DNA of 52,925 nucleotides, from positions 1 through 52,925 of the forward strand of contig JAUCGB010000015.1 in NCBI GenBank assembly GCA_030377895.1, given 5' to 3'. The notes beneath the pieces were generated by a model. It did no database searches and was not told the DNA's origin. It saw only the letters and a program-made list of their open reading frames with translations. Position numbers and translations under genes: made by a program. This document shows positions 1 through 9,331 of the stretch, piece after piece. The stretch's first letter is position 1. Each line of letters opens with the position of its first letter. Origin of the DNA: Anaerolineales bacterium HSG24. GTDB taxonomy: Bacteria; Chloroflexota; Anaerolineae; 4572-78; J111.

Positions 1-29
1 TATTTATTCAAAAATTCCAGTAGAGCATC

Positions 30-49
30 GCCACAAATATATTTGTGGC
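30..49. other. Perfect 20-bp palindrome below a promoter
   Basis: The left half GCCACAAATA is followed directly by its exact reverse complement. It lies just downstream of the minus-strand promoter at 62-89, so it would fall within about the first 30 transcribed bases. It could be an operator or a 5' hairpin of a gene to the left of the window. It is a poor terminator candidate for fusA because no T run follows it on the minus strand. Confidence 0.5.
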
Positions 50-61
50 AAAAACCAAGCT

Positions 62-89
62 ATTATAATCATATTTCACAGCTTGTCAA
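62..89 (-). promoter_or_regulatory. Sigma-70-type promoter reading leftward out of the window
   Basis: On the minus strand a perfect TTGACA (84-89) and a perfect TATAAT (62-67) are 16 bp apart. The site lies between the fusA stop and the window edge, so the next gene on the left probably has its own promoter. That gene is not visible; tuf would be usual after fusA but this cannot be tested here. Confidence 0.7.
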
Positions 90-107
90 ATCAAGGATAA
101 ACTTTTT

Positions 108-2186
108 TTAATACCGAGATCCCGTTACGATCTTTTCTTTCAATGATTTGGGCACTTCGCTATAATGTTCAAATTCCATTGTAAATGTAGCCCTTCCTTG
201 GGTCATTGAACGAATATCTGTGGCATAACCAAACATCTCAGACAAAGGAACGAAAGCAACTATCGAGGTAACACCACCGACACGAGGTTCCATGCCCTCA
301 ATACTACCACGACGAGAAGATAGCTCCCCCATAACATCACCTGTAAAGGGATCAGGTGTGGTAACCTCGACCCGCATGATCGGTTCTAACAGCACAGGGC
401 CTGCTTTTTGTACAGCTGCTTTAAAGCCCATAGATCCAGCAATCTTGAAGGCCATCTCTGAGGAATCGACCTCATGATAAGAGCCATCAAATAAGGTTGC
501 TTTAACATCAACCAAGGGATAACCTGCCAAAACACCTGTGGACAAGGCTTCCTTTATACCTCGTTCAACAGCAGGTATGTATTCCTTGGGAATTGCTCCA
601 CCAACTATCTTGTTCTTAAATTCAAAGCCCTTACCTTTCTCTAAAGGTTCGACTTCTAAATGAACATCACCAAATTGACCACGTCCACCAGATTGGCGGA
701 CAAAACGACCTTGTGCTTTAGCTGAACGAGTAATTGTTTCACGATAAGCAACCTGAGGTTTACCGACATTGGCCTCAATTTTGAATTCACGCCGCAAACG
801 ATCAACAAGCACTTCTAAATGCAACTCACCCATACCAGAAATCTGAGTTTGCGCCGTATTTTCATCGGTTCTAACTTGAAAAGTAGGATCCTCTTCAGAT
901 AATTTTTGTAGTGCTATCCCAAGTTTATCGTCATCGGCCTTCGTCTTTGGTTCAATAGCCAAACTAATGACTGGATCGGGGAAAGATATTGTTTCCATTA
1001 CAACCGGATATTTAGCCTCAGCAATGGTTTCGCCTGTAAATGTATTTTTCAAGCCAACAACAGCCGCTATATCACCCGCTGAAATTTCATTAATTTCTTC
1101 TCGGTTATTAGCATGCATTTGAACCAGACGGCCAATTCTTTCTTTCCTCTTTTTACTCGTATTCTGTACAGCTGTACCTTTTTTAACAGAGCCAGAGTAA
1201 ACTCGCATGTATGCCAAACGACCGACAAAAGGATCGGTAACAATTTTGAATACAAGGGCAACAAAAGGATCTTTTTCATTAGAATGAACTGTAACTTCCT
1301 TGTCGTTATCCGTGTTGCAACCAACTTTTGGAGGAATATCTTTAGGAGAAGGCAAATAAGCAACAATTGCATCTAATAATCGCTGAATTCCTTTATTTTT
1401 GAGGGCTGACCCACATAAAACAGGAACAATTTTACCTGAAAGTGTTGCCATCCGAAGAGCCTTTTGCAATTCATCAAAGGTTATCTCCTCGTTCTCTAAA
1501 TATTTTTCAGCCAAATCATCATCAACTTCGGCAACCTTTTCCAAAAGATTGTCACGTAACAACTCAGCTTCATCGGTTAGATCCTTTGGAATAGAACGGG
1601 TCTCACGCTCCTCGCCTAAATCATCCAAATAATAAACCGCTTCCATTTTTAATAAATCAACAATGCCTGCAAATTCCGAACCAGTCCCGATAGGAATCTG
1701 GACAGGGACAGGGTTAGCTTGTAAACGGTCAACTATCATACTGACTGTTCGAGAAAAATCAGCACCAGTTCGGTCCATTTTATTAACAAAGCATATTCTA
1801 GGCACACCGAAACGGTCAGCCTGTCGCCATACTGTTTCTGATTGTGGCTCAACACCAGCAACACCGTCAAAAGCAACAACTCCGCCATCCAACACTCGCA
1901 AAGAACGCTGAACTTCGGCAGTAAAATCAATATGACCTGGGGTATCAATAATATTGATTTGATGGCTAGCCCACTTACAAGTAGTAGCAGCAGAAGTTAT
2001 GGTAATACCACGCTCCTGCTCTTGCTCCATCCAATCCATGGTAGCTGCCCCATCATGCACCTCACCGATACGATGAATCTTCTGTGTATAAAACAGAATA
2101 CGCTCAGTAACAGTTGTCTTGCCAGCATCAATATGAGCAATGATACCTATATTTCTTGTACGCTCTAAAGGATATTCACGTGCCAT
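108..2186 (-). CDS. fusA: Translation elongation factor G
   Basis: This is the ribosomal translocase GTPase, which moves tRNA and mRNA after peptide bond formation. The protein is 692 residues, the usual family length. The GTPase motifs are clear near the N-terminus: AHIDAGKTT (P-loop), [10 protein letters not shown] (switch I), DTPGH (G3), NKMD (G4) and GSA (G5). The C-terminal domain IV/V signature [10 protein letters not shown] is also present. I chose the ATG at 2186, which gives [16 protein letters not shown], because homologues start there and a GAGAG-like ribosome site precedes it. Longer in-frame starts at 2210 and 2234 lack such a site. It is the third gene of the str cluster after rpsL and rpsG. 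A terminator-like hairpin separates it from rpsG, so it may also have its own promoter. Confidence 0.97.
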   Translation of the reverse strand: MAREYPLERTRNIGIIAHIDAGKTTVTERILFYTQKIHRIGEVHDGAATMDWMEQEQERGITITSAATTCKWASHQINIIDTPGHIDFTAEVQRSLRVLDGGVVAFDGVAGVEPQSETVWRQADRFGVPRICFVNKMDRTGADFSRTVSMIVDRLQANPVPVQIPIGTGSEFAGIVDLLKMEAVYYLDDLGEERETRSIPKDLTDEAELLRDNLLEKVAEVDDDLAEKYLENEEITFDELQKALRMATLSGKIVPVLCGSALKNKGIQRLLDAIVAYLPSPKDIPPKVGCNTDNDKEVTVHSNEKDPFVALVFKIVTDPFVGRLAYMRVYSGSVKKGTAVQNTSKKRKERIGRLVQMHANNREEINEISAGDIAAVVGLKNTFTGETIAEAKYPVVMETISFPDPVISLAIEPKTKADDDKLGIALQKLSEEDPTFQVRTDENTAQTQISGMGELHLEVLVDRLRREFKIEANVGKPQVAYRETITRSAKAQGRFVRQSGGRGQFGDVHLEVEPLEKGKGFEFKNKIVGGAIPKEYIPAVERGIKEALSTGVLAGYPLVDVKATLFDGSYHEVDSSEMAFKIAGSMGFKAAVQKAGPVLLEPIMRVEVTTPDPFTGDVMGELSSRRGSIEGMEPRVGGVTSIVAFVPLSEMFGYATDIRSMTQGRATFTMEFEHYSEVPKSLKEKIVTGSRY

Positions 2187-2267
2187 TTCATTAACTCTCA
2201 AAGCCGTCATAAGATCACGCGTTATATATAACACGCACTACACGGTACTCTTTTTTCACATTAAAAG

Positions 2268-2297
2268 AGGCCCTCAACAAAAACCGCTAAAGGGCCT
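2268..2297 (-). terminator. Terminator-like hairpin between rpsG and fusA
   Basis: The arms AGGCCCT (2268-2274) and AGGGCCT (2291-2297) are exact complements around a 16-base loop. Read on the minus strand the hairpin is followed by CTTTTAAT. It could partly terminate rpsL-rpsG transcripts. It also has a T-rich flank in the plus direction, so the orientation is not certain. Confidence 0.5.
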
Positions 2298-2350
2298 TGG
2301 TTTTTCATTCAAAAACTACGCGTAAACGCTTAGAAGTCAAAAATTAAAAA

Positions 2351-2821
2351 CTACCATCGATAATGAGCAAAAGCACGATTAGCTTCAGCCATTCGATGTG
2401 TGTCTTCTCGTTTCTTAACTGTCGCGCCTTGGTTATTAGCCGCATCCATAAACTCAGCGGCCAACTTTTCAACCATTGACTTACCCGAGCGGGCACGAGC
2501 ACTGGCAACCAACCACCGTATAGCTAAACTCTGGCGACGGTCAGAACGAACTTCCAAAGGGACTTGATAAGTAGCCCCACCCACGCGTCGAGGTCTAACC
2601 TCAACTAACGGTGTGGCATTTTTAACTGCTCGTTCAAAAATATCAAGCCCTGGCTTACCAGATCGCTCACCTATCAAATCTAAAGATTTATAAAGCACCG
2701 AAGCGGCGGTTGTTTTTTTACCATCTTTCATTAATCTATTAACGAAACCTGATATCAGTTTACTATTATATTTATAATCTGGTTTCACAACACGCTTTTC
2801 AGCTCGGTTTCTTCTAGCCAT
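2351..2821 (-). CDS. rpsG: 30S ribosomal protein S7
   Basis: S7 is the primary assembly protein of the 30S head and contacts the 3' domain of 16S rRNA. The protein is 156 residues, the normal bacterial size. It starts [10 protein letters not shown] and contains the conserved segments [20 protein letters not shown] and [19 protein letters not shown]. The ATG at 2821 was chosen because a GAGGTG ribosome site sits just upstream; a start four codons earlier is less likely. It lies 55 bp after rpsL, in the standard rpsL-rpsG-fusA order. Confidence 0.97.
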   Translation of the reverse strand: MARRNRAEKRVVKPDYKYNSKLISGFVNRLMKDGKKTTAASVLYKSLDLIGERSGKPGLDIFERAVKNATPLVEVRPRRVGGATYQVPLEVRSDRRQSLAIRWLVASARARSGKSMVEKLAAEFMDAANNQGATVKKREDTHRMAEANRAFAHYRW

Positions 2822-2876
2822 TACACACCTCAAACAAACATTTTTAAGTTAATCTTCTCAACTAAAAAACTTTCAT

Positions 2877-3290
2877 TTACTTAGGTTTTTTAGTGCCATA
2901 CTTAGAACGCCCACGACGTTTTTTATCAACACCCGTTGAGTCCAAAGCACCACGAACGATATGATAACGCACACCCGGCAAATCCTTAACACGACCACCA
3001 CGGACTAATACAACGGAGTGCTCCTGAAGGCTATGCCCTTCACCCGGAATATAAGCCGTAACCTCAAGACCATTGGTAAGACGAACCCGAGCCACCTTCC
3101 GCAAGGCAGAATTAGGTTTCTTAGGTGTCATAGTACGAACTTGAGTACACACTCCTCGCTTCTGAGGAGAACCATCACTAGATTGTCGTCGCCCTTTTAG
3201 AGCATTATATGTAAATCGAAGAGCAGGAGCTTTAGTCTTCCCTTTCTTTACTTTACGACTTTTACGGATTAACTGATTAACTGTTGGCAA
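2877..3290 (-). CDS. rpsL: 30S ribosomal protein S12 (TTG start)
   Basis: S12 sits in the decoding centre and controls translational accuracy. The protein is about 137 residues and begins (M)[11 protein letters not shown], as expected for the family. There is no ATG at that point. The start codon is TTG at 3290, preceded by a strong GGAGGTG ribosome site, and reading from an upstream GTG would add a non-homologous leader over that site. The [11 protein letters not shown] segment has lysines at the positions where streptomycin-resistance changes occur, so it looks wild type. The loop KDLPGVRYH, whose aspartate is methylthiolated in many bacteria, is also present. It is the first gene of the str cluster and is probably driven by the promoter at 3451-3479. 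Confidence 0.96.
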   Translation of the reverse strand: MPTVNQLIRKSRKVKKGKTKAPALRFTYNALKGRRQSSDGSPQKRGVCTQVRTMTPKKPNSALRKVARVRLTNGLEVTAYIPGEGHSLQEHSVVLVRGGRVKDLPGVRYHIVRGALDSTGVDKKRRGRSKYGTKKPK

Positions 3291-3331
3291 AAAACACCTC
3301 CAAACCACTCATTCTCAAACATTAAAAGTAA

Positions 3332-3387
3332 TTGTCTTACTCAAGACAACATAAGAGACCACCGAAAAAAACCACTCGGTGGTCTCT
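3332..3387 (-). promoter_or_regulatory. Two-hairpin leader of the rpsL operon
   Basis: Between the rpsL promoter and its ribosome site are two exact inverted repeats. An 11-bp stem pairs AGAGACCACCG (3354-3364) with 3377-3387. A 7-bp stem pairs TTGTCTT (3332-3338) with 3343-3349 around a four-base loop; on the minus strand it is followed by TTACTTTTAATG. The first could be the lexA terminator, but it lies downstream of the inferred rpsL start site. Both would then be in the leader, which suits attenuation or autogenous control. Confidence 0.5.
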
Positions 3388-3450
3388 CTTTTCTAATTTA
3401 TTACTGCATTGATTTTTAACAAACTTTAGTAAATCCACTTACGAGAATGC

Positions 3451-3479
3451 ATAATAACACAACTTCACATAGTTGTCAA
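3451..3479 (-). promoter_or_regulatory. Promoter of rpsL-rpsG-fusA
   Basis: On the minus strand TTGACA (3474-3479) and TATTAT (3451-3456) are 17 bp apart. Transcription would start near 3444 and give a leader of about 150 bases before the rpsL TTG start. Confidence 0.75.
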
Positions 3480-3539
3480 ATCGAATTTTTAAAATGCTTA
3501 CATAGCCTGCGGCCAAAATTGCGGTACAAAACGAGTCTT

Positions 3540-4175
3540 CTAATGAACCTGTCTTATTACCGCAACAACGCATCCTTGAATTTGAACCTTGTTAGGAAGA
3601 ACATAAATTGGTTGCATTGTTTTATTTTCGGGTTGCAATCGAATTCGAGTACCCTCATGAAAGAATCGCTTTAATGTTGTTTCCTCTTGGTCAATGAGCC
3701 AAGCCGCAACCATATCCCCATTTTCAGCAGTATTCACATGACGCATCACAACGACATCACCATCGTTAATTAACGCATCTATCATTGATAGTCCTTGTAC
3801 TCGTAGGGCGTAAAGATTTTTGTGATCAGGTACTAAGTCACGTGTTAGCTGAATAACATCAGTGTCACGGTCATAAGAACCTTCTGGCACTGGTATCGGA
3901 TTACCCGCTGCGATACGCCCTAAAAGAGGAACAGATATAAAATTAGTAACGATTAATTTAGCTTCTTCTTGAACCAATCGAATACCTCGTGATATTGTTC
4001 GATCTCGATAGATATGCCCTAAGCGTTGCAATACATCTAAATTGTAATTCACAACAGATGTAGACGTAATGCTAACAGCACGTCCAATTTCCCGAATAGT
4101 AGGCGGATAACCATTCTCCACAATAAATTCTTGTAAAAACTCTAAGATATTTTGTTGCCTTGTAGATAACCCCAC
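3540..4175 (-). CDS. lexA: LexA repressor (SOS response)
   Basis: LexA represses DNA-damage genes and cleaves itself when RecA filaments form. The protein has 211 residues. The N-terminal winged helix includes GYPPTIREIGRAV, followed by a recognition-helix segment. The Ala-Gly cleavage bond is residues 90-91 in GRIAAGNPI. The catalytic serine is S130 in GLSMIDA and the lysine is K169 in TTLKRF. The start is GTG at 4175, set by an AAGGAGG ribosome site about 8 bases upstream; no better in-frame start exists. Its promoter contains LexA boxes (4201-4263), so autoregulation is expected. It lies upstream of the str operon on the same strand but has a separate promoter. Confidence 0.95.
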   Translation of the reverse strand: MGLSTRQQNILEFLQEFIVENGYPPTIREIGRAVSITSTSVVNYNLDVLQRLGHIYRDRTISRGIRLVQEEAKLIVTNFISVPLLGRIAAGNPIPVPEGSYDRDTDVIQLTRDLVPDHKNLYALRVQGLSMIDALINDGDVVVMRHVNTAENGDMVAAWLIDQEETTLKRFFHEGTRIRLQPENKTMQPIYVLPNKVQIQGCVVAVIRQVH

Positions 4176-4200
4176 AACACTAACCTCCTTGTAACTAAAA

Positions 4201-4263
4201 GACCATTTGTTCCGACCATTTGTACTAGTGACACATTGTACACGAACACGCGTTCTATGTCAA
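4201..4263 (-). promoter_or_regulatory. lexA promoter with one strong and three weak LexA boxes
   Basis: The minus-strand promoter is TTGACA (4258-4263), a 17-bp spacer and TACAAT (4235-4240). The spacer holds a perfect GAAC-N4-GTTC box (4244-4255), the Bacillus-type SOS consensus. Three degenerate matches with the same layout follow: GACACATTGTAC (4230-4241, over the -10), GACCATTTGTAC (4214-4225) and GACCATTTGTTC (4201-4212). Binding at the first two would block polymerase directly. Confidence 0.85.
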
Positions 4264-4370
4264 TCTAGCAAAGAATTAATGGTTTGATGGCTATGGTCTT
4301 CGTTTCGGCCATCACCCACCATGTCATTTTGAGTGCAGTTTGCGAAGAATGTCTCCATCAAAATCCTTGT

Positions 4371-4472
4371 TACAGTCTTTCAGATAATGGTTTTCAATTC
4401 AAGACCAACCTTCCCGCAAGTTCTAAACTTGCGGGAAGGTAACGGCTGAAAATGTTTATCTGAACATCTATA
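4371..4472. repeat. Palindromic spacer repeat, family A copy 1
   Basis: The core is a 33-bp near-perfect hairpin at 4408-4440 with arms ACCTTCCCGCAAGTT and a three-base loop. The whole segment from TACAGTCTTT to TGAACATCTATA recurs in inverted orientation at 32666-32760, with a 7-base deletion there. Reduced versions of the hairpin core occur at 20269-20297 and 25702. Here it could also end transcription of the vWA operon. Left of it, 4318-4360, is an ATGTCATTTTGAG...GCGAAGAATG element of another dispersed family. Confidence 0.8.
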
Positions 4473-4521
4473 GAACACTCATAGGGTTTCAAACGTATCA
4501 AAAAGTTACTCTTAATCTTAA

Positions 4522-7401
4522 TCACCGTCGTCGTCGAGACTTAGACTTTTTCCGCAATAAATGTTGCACCGTACCTTTTGACTCATCCGGTGGCGGAGCG
4601 GACAATTTGGCGGGCGAGGTTGATGTCACCGTAGGTTTGCTTGAACTGGGTTTGCTTGAACTGGGTTTGCTTGAACTGGATGACACGGGAGGTTTGGCTT
4701 GTTTCCAAGGAGACGAGGAGGTATCAGCCTGACGGGTTGGCTTGCGCTGGCTCTTGAGCAATCCTCCAGCGGTGGGCATGCTGGTCGGGATTGGGACTGC
4801 TTCCGGCAATCGACCCCGCACCCGTCCCCACAGTAGACGCAAATCCTCTAGGCCAAAGATGATGCGCCGCAAACCGACATCAAGTGGCAGGATTAGAATC
4901 GCCATGAGCAGTAACCACGGCCATAGGTCAGTGGCGGCTTGAGCAAGGGGCAGGTTGTGGTCAAAGGCCAACTCTGGCTGGTTGAAAGGTAATATCTGCC
5001 CGTTTCCGATGGCGGCTAAATCAGCCAAAAGCATCGGGTCGGGTTGAGTCTGATTGTATTCGGGTGAGTAGGCTAACACAAAACCTCGAATTTGGGAGGC
5101 CACCGCCTGCCCTTCATCTTGACCTTGAATCGCCAAAAAGTAACTGCCCTGCTCAGTCGGATTGAACTCCCCCTCATACAGACCGGGCGCGGTCTGCTGG
5201 AGTTCAATGGTTTGTACGTTACCATCTGGGTCAACGATGTTGACAGTGGTATCTAAATTATTGAGATACCGACCTTGTATATCCAACATTTCCACCTTGA
5301 CCACAGCCCGATTCCCATCAAGTTCGACATAGCTTTCCACACCTCCCGAACCTTGCACAATCGTAGAGCGGACGACCTGCGACCAAAACCGAGGAAACTC
5401 AGCCCAACTGAGCCAATTGGTGGCCCATTGCGCTTTGGCATCGGAACTCCATGCCACCGAGCGACCCAACCCATATTGCCACTCAACCAGCAGGGGGTCT
5501 TGCTCCTCGCCGCCGACCAAGACGGTTTGAGCGGTCAGTTTGCTAGACGTGGCGACGTAGCCATGCAACTGGGGTAAACTGGTCAGCCCCTCCAACATCT
5601 GGCTCGGAAGCAAAACCTTGGGTGTGAAGGTCTCCTCAACCAGATAAGAACGGGTGGCGAGGCTGGTCTCTTGGGCGAAAATTTGGGGGATGACGGTGGC
5701 ATCATTAGCAAAATGGAATCGCCCGCCGCCGGTTTTGGCGACATCCTCTAAAAATTGCGCGTAACCATGCCCAATCGCCACCACCGACAGGGTGACACCC
5801 GCATCGAACAACTTTTTAGTCAGTTCGGGGATTCCGCTCGGATTGGCCCCGCCGTCAGTCAACAGAACAATATGCCGTACTTGGGTGCTTTCTTGGAGCA
5901 TGGCCTCAGCCGCTGCCTTTAATCCGGCATGGATATCAGTCCCGCCGCTGGCCCGAAGCGTGCCGACCGCATCTTTGATAGCCTTGGCGTTGATAACCGC
6001 CGTCGGCTTGACCACCCATCGGGCCGCGCTGTCAAAGGCAATCACCCCGATACGATCCCACGGCACGAGCAGATCTATGGAGCGATAAATTGCCTCTTTT
6101 GCCAGTTCGATTTTGCGTGGCCCACCCGCCGCACCACCACTATCAGACATACTGCCCGACTTGTCGATGACCATCATAATCGTCATGCCCGGTAGCCGTT
6201 GGGTGTCGGTGATGGTCATCTGCACCGGCAAAGTCTCCTCTAGCGGGGTCTGGAAATAACCGCCCGGGCCGTAACTTTGATCGCCGCCGATGACGACCAA
6301 ACCTCGCCCTAAATCACGAACGTAGGTCTGAATCAGAGCCAGTTGGCGCGGGGTGAGCTTAAAAGAAGGCAGGTTGACCATCACCAAAGCGTTATATTCG
6401 CTCAGGGTTCCCAAGTCAGCCGGAAAGCGATTCTCCTCAACCAACTCAACTTCGAGTCCGGTACTGCGTAACGCCTCGGCCACAGGTTGTCCCTCGGCCT
6501 CTTGGTCGGCCACGATCAGAATCTGCAAACTGCCCTTAACCTCGCTGAACGATTCGAGGCGATTGTTTTGCAAAAATGTGTCTTGGGGCGGGAAGATATG
6601 GGCCTCAAAGGTAGCAAAACCTGATTCTCCGGCAATTTGGGGGATAGAAAAAGTCTGCTCTCCGGCTTGCAGAGTGAGGGTCTCTTCGGCAATCAGTTGC
6701 CCTTCGCTGAAGATTTGCACCGGCACCGACATGGCCCGACTGCTGTTAAGCGACAGTTTCAGGTCAAAGTTTTCGCCCTGATGCAGAATCGGCGGGGCGG
6801 TCAGTTGGGTCAGTTTGACTTCGATTCCAGCCTCAATCGGCAAAGGCACAACCGACAGTTCTATTCCGCTGGCAGTCACAATTTGGGCGGTCTGACGGGC
6901 ATCACCGATGTTTTCAGCTCCGTCGCTCAGAATAACTAGCCGTTTGGCCGCATCGTTGGGAAAAGTCGCCAATGCCAGACTGAGCGCCCTCGATAGGTTG
7001 CTGTAACTTTTGATCGGCGCAGAGCCAATCTCGCGCAGGCTTTGGTTGTCAGACGGGGTGCGCTCGACGAGGGCATCGGCCCCAAAGACGACAATGCCGC
7101 CTCGGTCATTCGGTTGCATGTGGGTCAGGGCTTGGCGGATGTAGGTCAGGCCAGTTTCTTGTCCGGCTTGGCTGATGCTGTCCGACCTGTCGAGGACAAA
7201 TATCGTGGCTAGATTGTCGGTCTCTTCGACCCATTGTAATCCGGCCAAGGCCAAGACAATCAGCAAAATTATGAGACTGCGAGCGACGAGACTCAGACTT
7301 TCACGAAACCAGTGCAGACGATTCCGCTCCGGCCATGCGACCCAAATCAGCATGGGGATGAGGAGCAGGAGAAACAGCGCTTCAGGACGAGTGACGGTCA
7401 T
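4522..7401 (-). CDS. Membrane-anchored double vWA / glutamine-amidotransferase-like protein
   Basis: The protein has 959 residues. Two N-terminal membrane segments (about 7-27 and 36-58) precede a first vWA domain with VLDRSDSIS and later LSDGAENIG. A class I amidotransferase-like fold follows (about 290-400; GGDQSYGPGGYF) without an obvious catalytic cysteine. A second vWA domain has an intact MIDAS motif (DKSGSMS) and LLTDGGAN. A last membrane segment near 825-850 leads into a Ser/Pro/Lys-rich tail with three SSSKP-type repeats and a basic KSRRRR end. Such proteins occur with BatA/MoxR-type systems, but the substrate is not known. The ATG directly follows the stop codon of the upstream gene (TAG-ATG), and its GGAGGTG ribosome site lies inside that gene, so the two are translationally coupled. 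Confidence 0.85.
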   Translation of the reverse strand: MTVTRPEALFLLLLIPMLIWVAWPERNRLHWFRESLSLVARSLIILLIVLALAGLQWVEETDNLATIFVLDRSDSISQAGQETGLTYIRQALTHMQPNDRGGIVVFGADALVERTPSDNQSLREIGSAPIKSYSNLSRALSLALATFPNDAAKRLVILSDGAENIGDARQTAQIVTASGIELSVVPLPIEAGIEVKLTQLTAPPILHQGENFDLKLSLNSSRAMSVPVQIFSEGQLIAEETLTLQAGEQTFSIPQIAGESGFATFEAHIFPPQDTFLQNNRLESFSEVKGSLQILIVADQEAEGQPVAEALRSTGLEVELVEENRFPADLGTLSEYNALVMVNLPSFKLTPRQLALIQTYVRDLGRGLVVIGGDQSYGPGGYFQTPLEETLPVQMTITDTQRLPGMTIMMVIDKSGSMSDSGGAAGGPRKIELAKEAIYRSIDLLVPWDRIGVIAFDSAARWVVKPTAVINAKAIKDAVGTLRASGGTDIHAGLKAAAEAMLQESTQVRHIVLLTDGGANPSGIPELTKKLFDAGVTLSVVAIGHGYAQFLEDVAKTGGGRFHFANDATVIPQIFAQETSLATRSYLVEETFTPKVLLPSQMLEGLTSLPQLHGYVATSSKLTAQTVLVGGEEQDPLLVEWQYGLGRSVAWSSDAKAQWATNWLSWAEFPRFWSQVVRSTIVQGSGGVESYVELDGNRAVVKVEMLDIQGRYLNNLDTTVNIVDPDGNVQTIELQQTAPGLYEGEFNPTEQGSYFLAIQGQDEGQAVASQIRGFVLAYSPEYNQTQPDPMLLADLAAIGNGQILPFNQPELAFDHNLPLAQAATDLWPWLLLMAILILPLDVGLRRIIFGLEDLRLLWGRVRGRLPEAVPIPTSMPTAGGLLKSQRKPTRQADTSSSPWKQAKPPVSSSSSKPSSSKPSSSKPTVTSTSPAKLSAPPPDESKGTVQHLLRKKSKSRRRR

Positions 7402-9276
7402 CTAACGCACCTCCCCTCGCCAATAGACCCACCATTCGAGGCCAAGGACTGCCAAACCGAGTAGCACTAAAATCCACCACCATTCCCAATGTCCTTCATA
7501 GCTGGTGTCAGCAGGGGTATTATTTAGGTTATTTGAATTATTGACAGCCCATGAAAAGTTGACCCGATTCGGGGTGATGTCGCTCTCCTCCGCAGAGAGC
7601 AGGTTGATGGCGAACTGCTCGACCTGTTTGGTCTCACCATTGGCTAACTGACCCGTTATCTGATACAGACCAAGCGCATCGGTCTGATTAAAACTGGTTG
7701 TGTCGGTGGGAACGCTCCGTTGCTGGCCGAGCGGGTCTCGCACGATAAAGGAGTCGGAGACGGTGGCGGCTGGCAGATGATACCCTTCTCCGGCTCGATG
7801 AATCTCGGCCTGTTCGAGGATTTGGCCCGGTACAAGCCAACGGGCACTATTTAGGATGAAAATAGGGAACTCGATTTTCAGCGGCCAATCGCTCTGGAAC
7901 AGGTCGAAGGCCAAAATAATCAATCGTTGCTCATGGCTCTGACCGGCCATGAGCAGTGGCCCTTGGCTTGAATCGGCCAAGACTCGTGACCACGGGGGCG
8001 GTTTTATTTGTTGGATTTTTCCGATATGAATGGCACTCAGGTCAACATAGTTGAGGATGGGATGCTCCCGCAGTTGGCTGGTAAAACGGGTGCGAGTGAC
8101 GGTTCCGGTCACCTCAAACAGCGTGCTTGAGGTGGGCGGGGCGATAAAGAGCAGGTTGGTTTTTGGGATTTCTCGTGGCACGGTGCGGTCAAAAATCATC
8201 AGGTCGAAGCGACTTTGGGGCAGCTCTTGATCCGGTGTGGCCCGTTGGATGTTCACGTCGGGCAGGAGGCTGAGCGCCCGCTCTAAAAAACGGTTGCCCT
8301 TGCTGACCAGCAGAATCTTGGTCGGAGCCGGTTGCCGAATCACCCATGCGGTATCGTCGGCGGGCAGAATATCGTCGCCAACCAAATTGGCCTGAATCTG
8401 GCGCGCCTCCAACGGTAGACCGCTGAGGGTAAAACTGGCCTCGGTTTGGGCTGGCATCTCCAACATCCGGGCATCGTAGACCTGCCCATTGATGTCAATA
8501 TCGACCAACCGTTGCCGTGTTTCGGAGGAGGCGTTAAAGACTCGGACAAACAGTTCCGGCCCTTCCAGACCGTCCCGCAACGCCATCGCCACCACACCTT
8601 GATTATCGCTGGCCTGCCCGACGGGAATCGATTCGATGGGGATGGCGAGGTTGAGGGATTGGGCCAACTCCTGACCCATCATGCGTGATTCGGACGCGCC
8701 ATCGCTGACGACCAAAATACTCGATTCGGGCAGGGCGGCAGCGTTGGCCGCGGCCAGAGCAAAGGCCGATTCCCAATCAACCGGGCCGTTGGTCGCTTCA
8801 CTATCGGACAGAGCTTGTTGGATGAGGTGACGGTCAGTGGTGGCGGTGGTCAGGACGCGAGGAGTATGCTCCACCGCAATCAGGGTCACGGTGTCGTCGG
8901 GGCTGAGGCTGTTGACCGTCTCAAGGACAATCTCTTTGGCTCGAGCGAATCTGTTGGGACTGAGGTCGGTGGCCTGCATGCTGGCCGAGGCATCAAGCAG
9001 GATAACCACGTTGCCCTGTACCTTGGCCTCAATAATGAAGTAAGGCCGAGCCAAGGCCATGACCAACAGGGCCAATATCAACAGTTGTAGGAGCAATAAC
9101 AGATGGCGTTTGAGCATTTGCCAAGGCGCGTTGGCCTGACGGTCGGCTAATACCTGTTCCCACAGCAATAGGCTGGAGACCTGTATCGGCTGGCGACGCA
9201 GTTTGAGCATGTAAAAGATGATGATTGGTATGGCTAGTCCGGCGAGGGCCAAAGCTGATGGTAAGATGAATCCCAT
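7402..9276 (-). CDS. BatA-like N-terminal domain plus vWA domain membrane protein
   Basis: The protein has 624 residues. Residues 1-80 match the BatA N-terminal layout: two hydrophobic segments around YMLKLRRQPIQVSSLLLWEQ and LLLLLQLLILALLVMALARP. A vWA domain follows with DASASM in the MIDAS loop and LVVSDGAS. A long region of beta-rich and amidotransferase-like character comes next, and the C-terminus has one membrane segment (WWWILVLLGLAVLGLEWWVYW). The soluble part is probably extracytoplasmic between the membrane anchors. It is the first gene of the operon with the 959-residue protein. The usual MoxR ATPase and DUF58 partners are not in this window, which is slightly unusual. Its function is unknown beyond a likely role in an envelope-associated complex. 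Confidence 0.85.
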   Translation of the reverse strand: MGFILPSALALAGLAIPIIIFYMLKLRRQPIQVSSLLLWEQVLADRQANAPWQMLKRHLLLLLQLLILALLVMALARPYFIIEAKVQGNVVILLDASASMQATDLSPNRFARAKEIVLETVNSLSPDDTVTLIAVEHTPRVLTTATTDRHLIQQALSDSEATNGPVDWESAFALAAANAAALPESSILVVSDGASESRMMGQELAQSLNLAIPIESIPVGQASDNQGVVAMALRDGLEGPELFVRVFNASSETRQRLVDIDINGQVYDARMLEMPAQTEASFTLSGLPLEARQIQANLVGDDILPADDTAWVIRQPAPTKILLVSKGNRFLERALSLLPDVNIQRATPDQELPQSRFDLMIFDRTVPREIPKTNLLFIAPPTSSTLFEVTGTVTRTRFTSQLREHPILNYVDLSAIHIGKIQQIKPPPWSRVLADSSQGPLLMAGQSHEQRLIILAFDLFQSDWPLKIEFPIFILNSARWLVPGQILEQAEIHRAGEGYHLPAATVSDSFIVRDPLGQQRSVPTDTTSFNQTDALGLYQITGQLANGETKQVEQFAINLLSAEESDITPNRVNFSWAVNNSNNLNNTPADTSYEGHWEWWWILVLLGLAVLGLEWWVYWRGEVR

Positions 9277-9331
9277 AGTCTACCATTGTAGTTGGTTTGT
9301 GGGTTTGGGACAAATTGATAATGGGAGAGCG

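Noticed and set aside
3354..3387. Simple rho-independent terminator of lexA
   Set aside because: The minus-strand T run is poor, and a strong promoter for rpsL lies between lexA and the hairpin, so a leader role is more likely. It was kept as a regulatory feature instead.
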